58,034 nucleotides of DNA from Streptomyces tagetis (GTDB lineage: Bacteria > Actinomycetota > Actinomycetes > Streptomycetales > Streptomycetaceae): NCBI RefSeq assembly GCF_018069565.1, contig NZ_JAGPNL010000014.1:1-58034 (forward strand), written 5' to 3'. The notes below the pieces were generated by a model, which was not told where the DNA came from, ran no database searches, and saw only the letters and a program-made list of their open reading frames with translations. Positions 49,747 through 58,034 of this stretch are shown piece after piece (the stretch's first letter is position 1; each line of letters begins with the position of its first letter). The translations under genes were made by a program, and so were the position numbers.

Positions 49747-50595
49747 GTGTTGACGCAGACCACCTCCCGCGTGCTCGAACCGGGCGATCTGGACGCCGCG
49801 CTGGCCGTCCTCGACCGCGAACCGGTCGCCAACGCCTTCGTCACGGCCCGTGTGCAGATCGCCGGACTCGACCCCTGGCGCCTCGGCGGCGAGATGTGGG
49901 GCTGGTACGAGGACGGCATGCTGACCTCGCTGTGCTACGCGGGCGCCAACCTCGTCCCCATCTGCGCCGGCCCCCGCGCCGTCCGCGCCTTCGCCGACCG
50001 CGCCCGGCGGGCCGGCCGCCGCTGCTCCTCGATCGTCGGCCCCGCCGAACCCACCGCCCTGCTCTGGCGCCTGCTCGAACCGGGCTGGGGCCCCGCCCGC
50101 GACGTCCGCGCCCACCAGCCCCTCATGGTCACCGACCACCTCTCCCTCGACGTCACCCCCGACCCCTACGTCCGCCGCGTCCGCAAGGACGAGATGGAGC
50201 GGATCATGCCCGCCTGCGTGGCGATGTTCACCGAGGAGGTCGGCATCTCCCCGCTGGCCGGCGACGGCGGCCTCCTCTACCAGGCCCGCGTCGCCGAACT
50301 CGTCGGCTCCGGCCGCTCCTTCGCCCGCTTCGACGCCGACGGCAGGGTCGTCTTCAAGGCCGAGATCGGCGCCGCCACCGACCGCGCCTGCCAGATCCAG
50401 GGCGTCTGGGTCGCCCCCGAGTACCGCGGCCAGGGCCTCGCCGCCCCCGGCATGGCCGCCGTCCTGCGCTACGCCCTCGCCGACGTCGCCCCCGTCGCCA
50501 GCCTCTACGTCAACGACTTCAACACCGCGGCCCGGCGGACCTACCTCCGGGTGGGGTTCCAGGAGGTCGGCGCGTTCATGAGCGTGCTGTTCTGA
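49747..50595 (+). CDS. GNAT acetyltransferase with N-terminal DUF4081-like domain
   Basis: A 282-residue protein from GTG 49747 (AGGTGAGG at 49731-49738). Residues 1-130 (VLEPGDLDAALAVLDREPVANAFVTARVQIAGLDPWRLGGEMWGWYEDGMLTSLCY) match the DUF4081 module. The C-terminal GNAT part has IQGVWVAPEYRGQGLAAPGMAAVLRYAL, the acetyl-CoA loop QGxG/A, and SLYVNDFNTAARRTYLRVGFQEVG. The acceptor is unknown. It follows ispG after the tandem array. Confidence 0.88.
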   Translation: MLTQTTSRVLEPGDLDAALAVLDREPVANAFVTARVQIAGLDPWRLGGEMWGWYEDGMLTSLCYAGANLVPICAGPRAVRAFADRARRAGRRCSSIVGPAEPTALLWRLLEPGWGPARDVRAHQPLMVTDHLSLDVTPDPYVRRVRKDEMERIMPACVAMFTEEVGISPLAGDGGLLYQARVAELVGSGRSFARFDADGRVVFKAEIGAATDRACQIQGVWVAPEYRGQGLAAPGMAAVLRYALADVAPVASLYVNDFNTAARRTYLRVGFQEVGAFMSVLF

Positions 50596-50688
50596 ACGCC
50601 CCCGGGAGCGCGGTGCCGGAAGCCCCCGGGGCGGTGTGCCTGCCCTGCCGCGCGCCTGCCGGGCGGACGCGCGGGTAGGCTCCCCGCC

Positions 50689-51219
50689 ATGGACGTCGTC
50701 ATCGGCCCGCTGGACCTCTCCGCCCACGTCGACGAGGCCCTGGCCGTGCAGGCGGCGGCCTTCGGACTCGGCCCCGACGAGGTCGCCGTCCGCCGCCAGA
50801 TCGTCCTGCGGCACATGACCCACCGCGGGGCCAGAGCCCTCGGGGCCACCCTCGGCGGCACCCTCGTCGGCTTCGTCTACGGCATGCCCAACGACCGCGC
50901 CCACTGGTGGTCCACCGTCGTCGAGCCCTACCTGCGCGCCGAGGGCAACGCCGGCTGGCTCGACGACTCCTTCGTCATCACCGAGCTGCACGTCCACCCC
51001 GACCACCAGAACCGGGGCACGGGCCGCGCCCTCATCACCGCCCTCACCGCCGGTGCCGCCGAGCCCCGCTCGATCCTCTCCGCGATCGACACCGAGAGCC
51101 CCGCCCGCGGCCTCTACCGCTCCCTCGGCTACCGCGACCTCGCCCGCCGGGTCCACTTCCCCAGCGCTCCCAAGCCCTACGCCGTCATGGGCGCCCCCCT
51201 GCCCCTGCGCGGGCATTAA
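50689..51219 (+). CDS. GNAT family N-acetyltransferase
   Basis: Single-domain GNAT of 176 residues from ATG 50689. The acetyl-CoA-binding motif is ITELHVHPDHQNRGTGRALITAL (pattern QxxGxG/A as NRGTGRA), followed by SILSAIDTESPARGLYRSLGYRDL. It lies between the DUF4081-GNAT gene and proS. The substrate cannot be inferred. Confidence 0.85.
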   Translation: MDVVIGPLDLSAHVDEALAVQAAAFGLGPDEVAVRRQIVLRHMTHRGARALGATLGGTLVGFVYGMPNDRAHWWSTVVEPYLRAEGNAGWLDDSFVITELHVHPDHQNRGTGRALITALTAGAAEPRSILSAIDTESPARGLYRSLGYRDLARRVHFPSAPKPYAVMGAPLPLRGH

Positions 51220-51327
51220 CCGATTTCCGCCGGGATGGGCCGCCCGGCTAACCTCCTAGCCACCACCTCCCCGCCCCTCGGCCTCGCCCGAGCGGGGGGA
51301 CCCCCATCCGCAGGAGATACGAGAACC

Positions 51328-53028
51328 ATGGCCAACGCACCGGTCCAGCGCATGTCCCAGTTGATGGCGAAGACGTTGCGCGACGACCCGGCGGACGCCG
51401 AGGTCCTCAGCCACAAGCTGCTGGTCCGCGCCGGATACGTGCGCCGCACCGCCGCGGGCATCTGGAGCTGGCTGCCCCTCGGCAAGAAGGTCCTCGCCAA
51501 CGTCGAGCGGATCGTCCGCGAGGAGATGGACGCCATCGGCGCCCAGGAAGTGCTCCTCCCCGCCCTGCTGCCCCGCGAGCCCTACGACGCCACCGGCCGC
51601 TGGGACGAGTACGGCCCCGAGCTCTTCCGCCTCCAGGACCGCAAGGGCGGCGACTACCTGCTCGGCCCCACCCACGAGGAGATCTTCACCCTGCTGGTGA
51701 AGGACCAGGCGTCCTCCTACAAGGACCTGCCGGTCATCCTCTACCAGATCCAGTCCAAGTACCGGGATGAGGCCCGCCCCCGCGCCGGCATCCTGCGCGG
51801 CCGTGAGTTCCTCATGAAGGACTCCTACTCCTTCGACGTCAGCGACGAGGGCCTCGGCGAGTCCTACGCCCTGCACCGCCAGGCATACCAGCGGATCTTC
51901 GAGCGCCTCGGCCTCGACTACCGCATCTGCGCGGCCACCGCCGGCGCCATGGGCGGCTCCAAGTCCGAGGAGTTCCTCGCCCCCGCCGAGGCCGGCGAGG
52001 ACACCTTCGCCGACTGCCCGAACTGCGACTTCGCCGCCAACACCGAGGCCGTCGGCTTCGCCCTGAGCCCCGTGGACGCCGAGGGCGTGCCCGCCGCCGA
52101 GGAGATCCCCACCCCGGACACCCCGACCATCGAGACGCTCGCCGCCTCCCTCGGCGTCCCGGCCTCCGCCACGCTGAAGAACCTGCTGGTCAAGGTCGAC
52201 GGCGAGATCGTCGCCGTGGGCGTCCCCGGCGACCGCGAGGTCGACATGGGCAAGGTCGAGGCCCACTTCGCCCCGGCCTCCGTCGAACTGGTCACCGCGG
52301 AGGACTTCACCGGCCGCCCCGACCTCGTCCGCGGCTACGTCGGCCCGCAGGGACTGGAGAAGGTCCGCTACGTCGCCGACCCCCGCGTGGCCCCCGGCAC
52401 CGCCTGGATCACGGGCGCCAACAAGGAGCACACGCACGCCAAGAACGTCGTGTCCGGCCGCGACTTCGAGGTCGACGAGTACATCGACGTCGTCGTCGTC
52501 CAGGAAGGAGACCCGTGCCCCCGCTGCGGCACCGGCCTCGTCCTGGACCGCGCCATCGAGATCGGCCACATCTTCCAGCTCGGCCGCAAGTACGCCGACG
52601 CGCTCAAGCTGGACGTCCTCGGCCAGAACGGCAAGCCGGTCCGCGTGACCATGGGCTCCTACGGCATCGGCGTCTCCCGCGCCGTCGCCGCCCTCGCCGA
52701 GCAGCACGCCGACGACAAGGGCCTCGTCTGGTCCAAGGAGGTCGCCCCCGCCGACGTCCACGTCGTCGCCGCCGGCAAGGCCCTCCAGACCGAGCTGGCC
52801 CTCGACGTCTCCGGCAAGCTGGCCGCCGCCGGGGTCCGCGTCCTCGTCGACGACCGCGCCGGTGTCTCCCCGGGCGTCAAGTTCACCGACGCCGAGCTGA
52901 TCGGCGTGCCCCAGATCCTGGTCGCCGGCCGCCGCTCCGCCGAGGGCGTCGTCGAACTCAAGGACCGCCGCACCGGCGAGCGCGAGGAACTCACCGTCGA
53001 CGAGGCCATCGCCCGCCTCACCGCCTGA
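51328..53028 (+). CDS. proS: prolyl-tRNA synthetase
   Basis: Class II aminoacyl-tRNA synthetase of 566 residues from ATG 51328 (AGGAGA at 51312-51317). Motif 1 region GIWSWLPLGKKVLANVERIVREEMDAIGAQEVLLP, motif 2 YRDEARPRAGILRGREFLMKDSYSFD and motif 3 GSYGIGVSRAVAALAEQ are present. An insertion of about 180 residues (PTIETLAASLGVPASATLKNLLVKVDGEIVAVGVPG) is the YbaK-like editing domain of the bacterial-type enzyme, which clears Ala-tRNA(Pro). Confidence 0.96.
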   Translation: MANAPVQRMSQLMAKTLRDDPADAEVLSHKLLVRAGYVRRTAAGIWSWLPLGKKVLANVERIVREEMDAIGAQEVLLPALLPREPYDATGRWDEYGPELFRLQDRKGGDYLLGPTHEEIFTLLVKDQASSYKDLPVILYQIQSKYRDEARPRAGILRGREFLMKDSYSFDVSDEGLGESYALHRQAYQRIFERLGLDYRICAATAGAMGGSKSEEFLAPAEAGEDTFADCPNCDFAANTEAVGFALSPVDAEGVPAAEEIPTPDTPTIETLAASLGVPASATLKNLLVKVDGEIVAVGVPGDREVDMGKVEAHFAPASVELVTAEDFTGRPDLVRGYVGPQGLEKVRYVADPRVAPGTAWITGANKEHTHAKNVVSGRDFEVDEYIDVVVVQEGDPCPRCGTGLVLDRAIEIGHIFQLGRKYADALKLDVLGQNGKPVRVTMGSYGIGVSRAVAALAEQHADDKGLVWSKEVAPADVHVVAAGKALQTELALDVSGKLAAAGVRVLVDDRAGVSPGVKFTDAELIGVPQILVAGRRSAEGVVELKDRRTGEREELTVDEAIARLTA

Positions 53029-53034
53029 CCCGCC

Positions 53035-53056
53035 GGGGCGCCGTCACCGGCGCCCC
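53035..53056 (+). terminator. terminator after proS
   Basis: GGGGCGCCG (53035-53043), loop TCAC, CGGCGCCCC (53048-53056): a perfect 9-bp stem six nt after the proS stop. The rest of the 290-bp gap has GGGCGTGTCGGGG-like short repeats and nothing else I can name. Confidence 0.7.
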
Positions 53057-53318
53057 CGCACGGGCCGGCCCTCTCGCCGGACACGCCCGTCGCCGTCGCG
53101 GGGAGCGCTGCGGCGGGCCGTCGGCTGCTCGGGCGTGTCGGGGGACACGCGCGGGAGCGGTGGGTGTCGGCCGTCCGGCGCGTGACACGCCCGTCCGCGC
53201 GTGCCGTCGGCACGATGGCCGTCCGCGGGGCGGCCGGGCGTGTCGGGGCGCCCCGGTGCCGGCCCTTCGCCTGGTGCAGTCCTCCCGGGGCGCTACAGCC
53301 GCGCCGTCACCCAGGCCC

Positions 53319-54227
53319 CTACAGCCACCCCGCGAACTCCAGCAACAGCTCCGCGTCCGCTTTCCGCCCGACACGGTGGGCCCGTACGCCGGATTCGACC
53401 GCGCGGAAGAGCGTCCAGCCGCGCAGCCGGTCCTGGTCGACCTCCAGGGACTCCGCGAGCCGCTTCACCCGGCGGCGGGTCGTCGAAGCGCCCGACGGCT
53501 GGGCGATGAGGTCCTCGACCCGGTCCCGTACGAGCCGTGCCAGGTCGAAGGCGTGCTCGCCCACCACCGGGTCCGGCCCCACGGCGAGCCAGGGCACGCG
53601 GTCCCCGGCGAGGACCTTGCTCTGCCGGAACGTGCCGTGCAGCAGCCGCTGTTCGGGCGGCTCGGCGAGCAGTTCCCCGCGCGCGGCGAGGGCCGCGTCG
53701 ATGAGGGGCGCCGCCTCCGGGAGGTCCGCCGCGCCCGCGCGCATCGCCTCCGCCTGCCGTCCGGTGCGCCCGGCGACGGTCTCGAAGGGATGGCCGCCCG
53801 GCGGCTCCACCCACAGCCGCCGCAGTGTGCCCGCGGCCTCCAGCAGCGCCTTCGCCTCCGCCAGCGACCGTACCGACACGTCGGGATGCAGCCGTTCCAG
53901 CAGCAGGACGCCCTCCTCGGGGGCGGGGCCGTCGTCCTCCAGGAGACGGACGGCGCCGAGCCCGTTCCAGTGGGCGAGCGCGGCCCGCTCGCTCTCCGGA
54001 CGCGCCCGGGGCGGCGCCAGCTTGAGCACCGCGGGAACCCCGCCCGCCGTCCGCACCAGCACGACGAGGCTGCCGCGCCCGCCGGGCACCTGCACCCGCT
54101 CGACCGTCAGCCCGTGCCGCTCCACGGCCCGCCGCGCCGTGTCGGCCAGACCGGCCAGCCACGCGTCGCCCTGCGGAGCCGTCTCACCGAGCGCCCTCAC
54201 CAGACGCCGCGGCGGTTCGAAAGCCAT
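53319..54227 (-). CDS. APH-fold protein, predicted pseudokinase
   Basis: A 302-residue protein of the aminoglycoside/hydroxyurea phosphotransferase family. The nucleotide-binding part (LVVLVRTAGGVPAVLKLAPP...) and the EEGVLLLERL hinge are recognisable. The catalytic loop reads LLHGTFRQSKVLAG instead of the family HGDLHxxN: the base Asp is Thr199 and the Asn is Lys. The following DPKP-type metal motif is AVGPDPVVGE. Loss of these residues predicts no phosphotransfer, so binding or regulation is more likely than drug resistance. It is convergent with proS. Confidence 0.83.
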   Translation of the reverse strand: MAFEPPRRLVRALGETAPQGDAWLAGLADTARRAVERHGLTVERVQVPGGRGSLVVLVRTAGGVPAVLKLAPPRARPESERAALAHWNGLGAVRLLEDDGPAPEEGVLLLERLHPDVSVRSLAEAKALLEAAGTLRRLWVEPPGGHPFETVAGRTGRQAEAMRAGAADLPEAAPLIDAALAARGELLAEPPEQRLLHGTFRQSKVLAGDRVPWLAVGPDPVVGEHAFDLARLVRDRVEDLIAQPSGASTTRRRVKRLAESLEVDQDRLRGWTLFRAVESGVRAHRVGRKADAELLLEFAGWL

Positions 54228-54267
54228 GCGCGAGCCGTTCCCTTCCCGTACGGGTCGCCCGTACGTG

Positions 54268-54744
54268 TCACTGCGTCGGAGTCACCGACGGCGACGCCGG
54301 GGCGGACGGCGCACCGGCCCGTTCGGCGAGGCCAGGGAAGGCTACGCTGCCGCCGCGCCAGCGCACCGCCCGGACCGCCGCCTCCCGCAGCGCCCCGGCC
54401 GCCGTGGCCCGCCGGGCGCCGTCGGCCGCCCGCACCAGGTCCGAGTAGACCCCGGCGACCCGGTCCTCCAGCTCGGCCGCCAGCCGCACCGCGCCCGCCG
54501 CGTCCCGCACCGGGAAGGGCAGCGCGTACCCGGCCGCCGCGGCGACCGGACGGGCGCCCAGGTCGCGGACCTCACGGGCCAGCGCGTCCCGCCGCGCCCG
54601 GTGGGCGTCGTACGCCGCACGGGCCTCGGCACGCCGGCCCTCCCCGATCCGGCCGCCGACCACGCCGTAGCCGTACACGGCCGCGTGCTCGGCGGCCAGT
54701 GCCGCCTGGAGGGCCTCCAGACGCCCGTCCTCCGACTCGCTCAC
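54268..54744 (-). CDS. DUF4439 ferritin-like protein
   Basis: A 158-residue helical protein. It begins VSESEDGRLEALQAALAAEHAAVYGYGVVGGRIGE, the DUF4439 opening (AAEHAAVYGYG), with LAAELEDRVAGVYSDLVRAADGARR as the matching later helix. The GTG start at 54744 overlaps the stop of the upstream lipoprotein gene by 4 bp (GTGA), so the two are co-translated. Ferritin-like bundles can bind metal, but the Glu/His set here is incomplete. It probably acts with the lipoprotein. Confidence 0.78.
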   Translation of the reverse strand: MSESEDGRLEALQAALAAEHAAVYGYGVVGGRIGEGRRAEARAAYDAHRARRDALAREVRDLGARPVAAAAGYALPFPVRDAAGAVRLAAELEDRVAGVYSDLVRAADGARRATAAGALREAAVRAVRWRGGSVAFPGLAERAGAPSAPASPSVTPTQ

Positions 54745-55295
54745 CCGTCACCCTCCGTCAGCAGGTACACGTGGGCCGCTCCGGCGGCGGCCACCGAGGC
54801 CAGCAGCCGGGCCAGTTCGCCCGGTACGTCCAGGAGCGCCGCGGTCCGCCGGTCGGCGAGCCGCCGTTCGGCGCCGGCCAGCGCCGTGAGGGCGCCCTTC
54901 TCGTCCGCCGGGACGGCAGGGGAGGTGTCCTCCTGCGGCCCGGCGGCGCGTGCCGAGACCGACGGGGAGGCCGGCGCGGAGGCCGTCCGCGAGGCGGAGG
55001 GCGAGGCCGTCCCGGGGCCCGCGAACGCCGCCGCGTGCCGCACCGTCTCCTCCCGCAGCGGCCCCAGCCGCCCGGCGAGCCCCGGATGCGCGGCGATCAC
55101 CGCGTCGTACCGGGCGGCCAGCGCCTCGCTGTCGGCCGCCGCCCGGGTACGGGCCCGCGCGGCGGCCGACGGGCCCGCGGACCCGGAGTCCGGGGAACCG
55201 GTACAGCCGGCGAGCAGCGCGACCCCGGCCGCCGAGGCGAGCAGGCTCCTTCTGCGCGGCCCCGAGGGCAGGCGCGGCGATGAGGGCAACGGCAC
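54741..55295 (-). CDS. putative Tat-exported lipoprotein
   Basis: A 184-residue protein from GTG 55295 (GAGGA upstream). SGPRRRSLLASAAGVALLAGC combines a twin-arginine stretch with a lipobox (LAGC). The mature part is Ala-rich and helical with a Ser/Pro-rich insert (TASPSASRTASAPASPSVSARA). It ends RRLADRRTAALLDVPGELARLLASVAAAGAAHVYLLTEG. The frame extends upstream to 55385, but that would place 43 residues before RRR. Translationally coupled to the DUF4439 gene; function unknown. Confidence 0.72.
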   Translation of the reverse strand: MPLPSSPRLPSGPRRRSLLASAAGVALLAGCTGSPDSGSAGPSAAARARTRAAADSEALAARYDAVIAAHPGLAGRLGPLREETVRHAAAFAGPGTASPSASRTASAPASPSVSARAAGPQEDTSPAVPADEKGALTALAGAERRLADRRTAALLDVPGELARLLASVAAAGAAHVYLLTEGDG

Positions 55296-55534
55296 GGCAG
55301 ACGTCCTCGGCAGGCTCGTACGGAAGCGGCGGATGAGCGACGGGCGGGCGACGGGAAGCGGCCGGTGACATGACGCGCGGCCCACTCGTGATCACGTTAC
55401 CCGTGCCCGTGCCCGGTGCCTCTCATCGGCACCGCCGCTCCCGGGTGGACGGCAACACCCTCCGGGACCGGATACCCTTTGACCAGAGACGCGACCCGCC
55501 CCACAACAGCAGACGCTGCCGAGGAGTCACCCGG

Positions 55535-56065
55535 ATGAGCACCACCCAGAGCGAGAGGCTGCGAGCACTTCTGGAGCCGCTCGTCGGCTCCCAGGGGCTG
55601 GACCTCGAAGAGATCGCGGTGGACTCCGTCGGACGCAAGCGTGTGCTGCGTGTCGTCGTCGACTCCGACACCGGAGCGGACCTGGACCGGATCGCCGATG
55701 TGAGCCGCGCGCTCTCGGCGAAGCTCGACGAGACGAACGCGATGGGCGAGGGCGAGTACACCCTGGAGGTCGGCACCCCCGGCGCGGAGCGTGCCCTGAC
55801 CGAGCACCGTCACTACGTCCGGGCCACCGGCCGGCTGGTGCGCTTCCAGACGCACGAGGACGGCGAGCTGGTCGCCCGCGTCCTCGCCGTGGACGAGGAA
55901 GGGCTCGACCTGGAGGTGCCCGGGGTGAAGGGCCGCAAGGCCACCACGCGCAGACTCCCCTTCGGCGACATCGCCAAGGCGCGCGTCCAGGTCGAGTTCA
56001 ACCGCAAGAGCACCGAGAACGACTCCGCCGGCGACGGCGACGACATGACGGAAGAGGAGGCGTAG
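55535..56065 (+). CDS. rimP: ribosome maturation factor RimP
   Basis: Assembly factor for the 30S subunit, 176 residues from ATG 55535 (GAGGAG at 55521-55526). SQGLDLEEIAVDSVGRKRVLRVVVDSDTGADLDRIADVSRALSAKLDE is the N-terminal domain. YTLEVGTPGAERALTEHRHYVRATGRLV carries the conserved LEV.SPG-type motif. It precedes nusA by two bases in the usual rimP-nusA-ylxR-infB operon. Confidence 0.95.
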   Translation: MSTTQSERLRALLEPLVGSQGLDLEEIAVDSVGRKRVLRVVVDSDTGADLDRIADVSRALSAKLDETNAMGEGEYTLEVGTPGAERALTEHRHYVRATGRLVRFQTHEDGELVARVLAVDEEGLDLEVPGVKGRKATTRRLPFGDIAKARVQVEFNRKSTENDSAGDGDDMTEEEA

Positions 56066-56067
56066 CC

Positions 56068-57054
56068 GTGGACATCGACATGAGTGCCCTGCGGGGCCTG
56101 GTGCGGGAGAAGGAGATCTCCTTCGACCTGCTGGTCGAGGCGATCGAGTCGGCCCTCCTCATCGCCTACCACCGCACCGAGGGAAGCCGCCGGCACGCGC
56201 GCGTACGGCTCGACCGCGAGAGCGGGCACGTGACCGTGTGGGCGAAGGAGGACCCCGAGGACCTCGAAGAGGGCCAGGAGGCGCGGGAGTTCGACGACAC
56301 GCCGTCCGACTTCGGGCGGATCGCCGCCAGCACCGCCAAGCAGGTCATCCTCCAGCGGCTGCGCGACGCCGAGGACGACGCGACGCTCGGCGAGTACGCC
56401 GGCCGCGAGGGCGACATCGTCACGGGCGTGGTCCAGCAGGGCCGCGACCCGAAGAACGTGCTTGTCGACATCGGCAAGCTGGAGGCCATCCTGCCGGTGC
56501 AGGAGCAGGTGCCCGGCGAGACCTACCCGCACGGCATGCGGCTGCGCAGCTACGTGGTCCGCGTGGCCAAGGGCGTGCGCGGCCCCTCGGTGACGCTCTC
56601 GCGCACCCACCCGAACCTGGTGAAGAAGCTCTTCGCGCTGGAGGTGCCGGAGATCGCCGACGGGTCCGTCGAGATCGCCGCGATCGCCCGCGAGGCCGGC
56701 CACCGCACGAAGATCGCCGTACACTCCAACCGTTCCGGGCTCAACGCCAAGGGCGCCTGCATCGGCCCCATGGGCGGCCGGGTGCGCAACGTGATGGGCG
56801 AGCTGAACGGCGAGAAGATCGACATCGTCGACTGGTCCGACGACCCGGCCGAGATGGTGGCCAACGCCCTCTCCCCGGCCCGGGTCTCCAGGGTCGACGT
56901 GGTGGACCTGGCGGCCCGTTCCGCCCGCGTCACCGTGCCCGACTACCAACTGTCGCTGGCGATCGGCAAGGAGGGCCAGAACGCCCGCCTGGCGGCCCGG
57001 CTGACCGGCTGGCGCATCGACATCCGGCCGGACACGGAGCAGCCCGCCGAGTAG
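56068..57054 (+). CDS. nusA: transcription termination/antitermination factor NusA
   Basis: RNA polymerase-associated factor, 328 residues from GTG 56068 (GAGGAGG upstream). It has an N-terminal polymerase-binding domain (FDLLVEAIESALLIAYHRTEGSRRHARV), an S1 domain (EGDIVTGVVQQGRDPKNVLVDIGKLEAILPVQEQV) and two KH domains (RTKIAVHSNRSGLNAKGACIGPMGGRVRNVMGEL; DYQLSLAIGKEGQNARLAARLTGWRIDI). It lacks the acidic C-terminal repeats of E. coli NusA, as is normal in actinobacteria. Confidence 0.96.
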   Translation: MDIDMSALRGLVREKEISFDLLVEAIESALLIAYHRTEGSRRHARVRLDRESGHVTVWAKEDPEDLEEGQEAREFDDTPSDFGRIAASTAKQVILQRLRDAEDDATLGEYAGREGDIVTGVVQQGRDPKNVLVDIGKLEAILPVQEQVPGETYPHGMRLRSYVVRVAKGVRGPSVTLSRTHPNLVKKLFALEVPEIADGSVEIAAIAREAGHRTKIAVHSNRSGLNAKGACIGPMGGRVRNVMGELNGEKIDIVDWSDDPAEMVANALSPARVSRVDVVDLAARSARVTVPDYQLSLAIGKEGQNARLAARLTGWRIDIRPDTEQPAE

Positions 57055-57190
57055 CACGTACCCGGACGTTCCGGGCGTGCGGGAAGAGATCCAGACCGCG
57101 TGTGGTGGAGATCACGACAGGTTCGCACGCGGCAACTGTTCGATTCTTGCCCCATAAGGGTGAGGTCGGTCCGGGGAGGTAGACTGAGCT

Positions 57191-57472
57191 GTGTCTGGCC
57201 CGACACGTGCCCGAGCCTGCCCTGAGCGCACCTGCGTGGGGTGCCGGGAGCGAGCGGCCAAGAACGAGCTGCTGCGCATCGTGGCGGTCGAGGGCGACTG
57301 CGTCCCCGATCCTCGCGGTACGCTGCCCGGTCGGGGTGCGTACGTGCATCCCGTCCCGTTCTGCCTCGACCAGGCACTGCGCCGCAGGGCGTTTCCGAGG
57401 GCGTTGCGCGCCCCGGGCCCGCTCGACGTAAAGGCGTTGCGCCACCACGTCGAGCAGGCGCAAGGTTGCTGA
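57191..57472 (+). CDS. ylxR: YlxR/RnpM (DUF448) RNA-binding protein
   Basis: A 93-residue basic protein from GTG 57191, with GGGAGG at 57174-57179. The conserved ERTCVGCRERAAKNELLRIV and PDPRGTLPGRGAYVHPVPFCLDQALRRRAF motifs are complete. Recent work on homologues links it to RNase P modulation. It lies between nusA and infB. Confidence 0.92.
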   Translation: MSGPTRARACPERTCVGCRERAAKNELLRIVAVEGDCVPDPRGTLPGRGAYVHPVPFCLDQALRRRAFPRALRAPGPLDVKALRHHVEQAQGC

Positions 57473-57639
57473 GAGCGACATGGTAAGGAAAGACGTGCCG
57501 CGCGGAAGCCTCCGCACGGCTCTGGTACCTCGCGAGTCGAAAGCAGGTCGAGATTGCGATGAGCACTCGATGAGTACGCGATGAGTACGCCCATGAACTA
57601 GCGACGGTCCGGACGCAACCCGGACCTCAGAGGAGCGAA

Positions 57640-58034
57640 GTGGCTAAGGTCCGGGTCTACGAACTCGCCAAGGAGTTCGGCGTGGAGAGCAAGGTCGTCA
57701 TGGCCAAGCTCCAGGAACTCGGTGAATTCGTCCGTTCGGCGTCTTCGACCATCGAAGCGCCCGTAGTACGCAAGCTGACAGACGCCTTCCAGGGCGGTGG
57801 CAACGGCAGGTCCGCCAAGCCCGCCCCGCGCAAGGCCGCCCCCAAGCCCGGCGCACCCGCCCCGGCGCCCGCCCGCACGGCCAAGGCCGCTGCCCCGCGT
57901 CCGGCCGCGCCCAAGCCGCCGGCCGCCCAGCAGCCCGCGGCTCCGGCCGCGCCGGCCGCCGGCACGCGTCCGACGCCGGGTCCGCGTCCGGCCCCCCGTC
58001 CGGCTCCGGCCGCGCCGGAGTTCACCGCGCCGCC
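57640..58034 (+). CDS. infB: translation initiation factor IF-2, N-terminal part
   Basis: The first 131 codons of IF-2, cut by the window end. GTG 57640 has AGAGGAGCGA upstream. The N-terminal domain MAKVRVYELAKEFGVESKVVMAKLQELGEFVRSASSTIEAPVVRKL is the IF2_N fold. It is followed by the long Ala/Pro/Lys/Arg-rich linker (KPAPRKAAPKPGAPAPAPARTAKAA) typical of actinobacterial IF-2. The GTPase domain lies beyond the window. Confidence 0.95.
   Translation, partial: MAKVRVYELAKEFGVESKVVMAKLQELGEFVRSASSTIEAPVVRKLTDAFQGGGNGRSAKPAPRKAAPKPGAPAPAPARTAKAAAPRPAAPKPPAAQQPAAPAAPAAGTRPTPGPRPAPRPAPAAPEFTAP

Noticed and set aside
57207..57431. Alternative frame over ylxR (74 residues)
   Set aside because: The frame from 57191 carries the complete CVGC and GRGAYVHP motifs; the alternative has none.

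Overview
This is a high-GC actinobacterial chromosome segment, almost certainly from a Streptomyces. Evidence: strong third-position GC bias with long antisense shadow frames, frequent GTG starts, the gene order rpsB-tsf-pyrH-frr-cdsA-rlmN ... dxr-rseP-ispG ... proS ... rimP-nusA-ylxR-infB, a sortase-E type LAETG surface protein, a DasR-type operator on a chitinase gene, and an XRE/DUF397 pair.

Layout. (1) 1-6.6 kb: Pro-Ala tail of a truncated upstream gene, then translation and lipid housekeeping genes rpsB, tsf, pyrH, frr, cdsA and rlmN. (2) 6.6-10.7 kb: a TPP riboswitch preceded by a 16-bp tandem repeat, then thiamine uptake genes thiB-thiP-thiQ. (3) 10.8-14.6 kb, minus strand: LAETG protein, VOC-fold protein, and an ABC permease/ATPase pair. 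(4) 14.8-30.4 kb and 33.9-41.3 kb: a polyamine/GABA catabolic island. It holds a putrescine-type class III aminotransferase with an AsnC regulator, two gamma-aminobutyraldehyde-type dehydrogenases, potD-potA-potB-potC, a PuuB-like FAD oxidoreductase, gabT, a PucR regulator and a succinate-semialdehyde-type dehydrogenase. Interspersed are a GDPD, a probable aminodeoxyfutalosine deaminase (futalosine menaquinone pathway), DUF4190, NADAR and HXXEE proteins, a GH18 chitinase, a PAP2 phosphatase and an orphan VirD4/TraG-like membrane ATPase. (5) 41.4-45.2 kb: a decayed XRE/DUF5753 gene with an intact DUF397 partner, and a LacI regulator divergent from an acyl-CoA dehydrogenase across a perfect palindrome. 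(6) 45.6-58.0 kb: housekeeping resumes with dxr, rseP, ispG, two GNATs, proS, an APH-fold pseudokinase, two small envelope-associated genes, rimP, nusA, ylxR and the start of infB.

How the genes fit together. The pathway genes form a route inferred from family knowledge: PotABCD uptake, then transamination or FAD-dependent oxidation of putrescine-like amines, aldehyde oxidation to GABA, GabT to succinic semialdehyde, and a final dehydrogenase to succinate. Visible control points are a 19-bp inverted repeat between the asnC-type gene and the first dehydrogenase, the PucR gene next to the last dehydrogenase, and several strong hairpins. This block of about 39 kb separates two halves of a housekeeping cluster that is compact in many bacteria.

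A recurrent non-coding theme is short tandem repeats between or at the ends of genes (18, 16, 30, 46, 64 and 23 bp periods), most with no obvious coding role. No tRNA, rRNA, CRISPR array, transposase or integrase gene was found.
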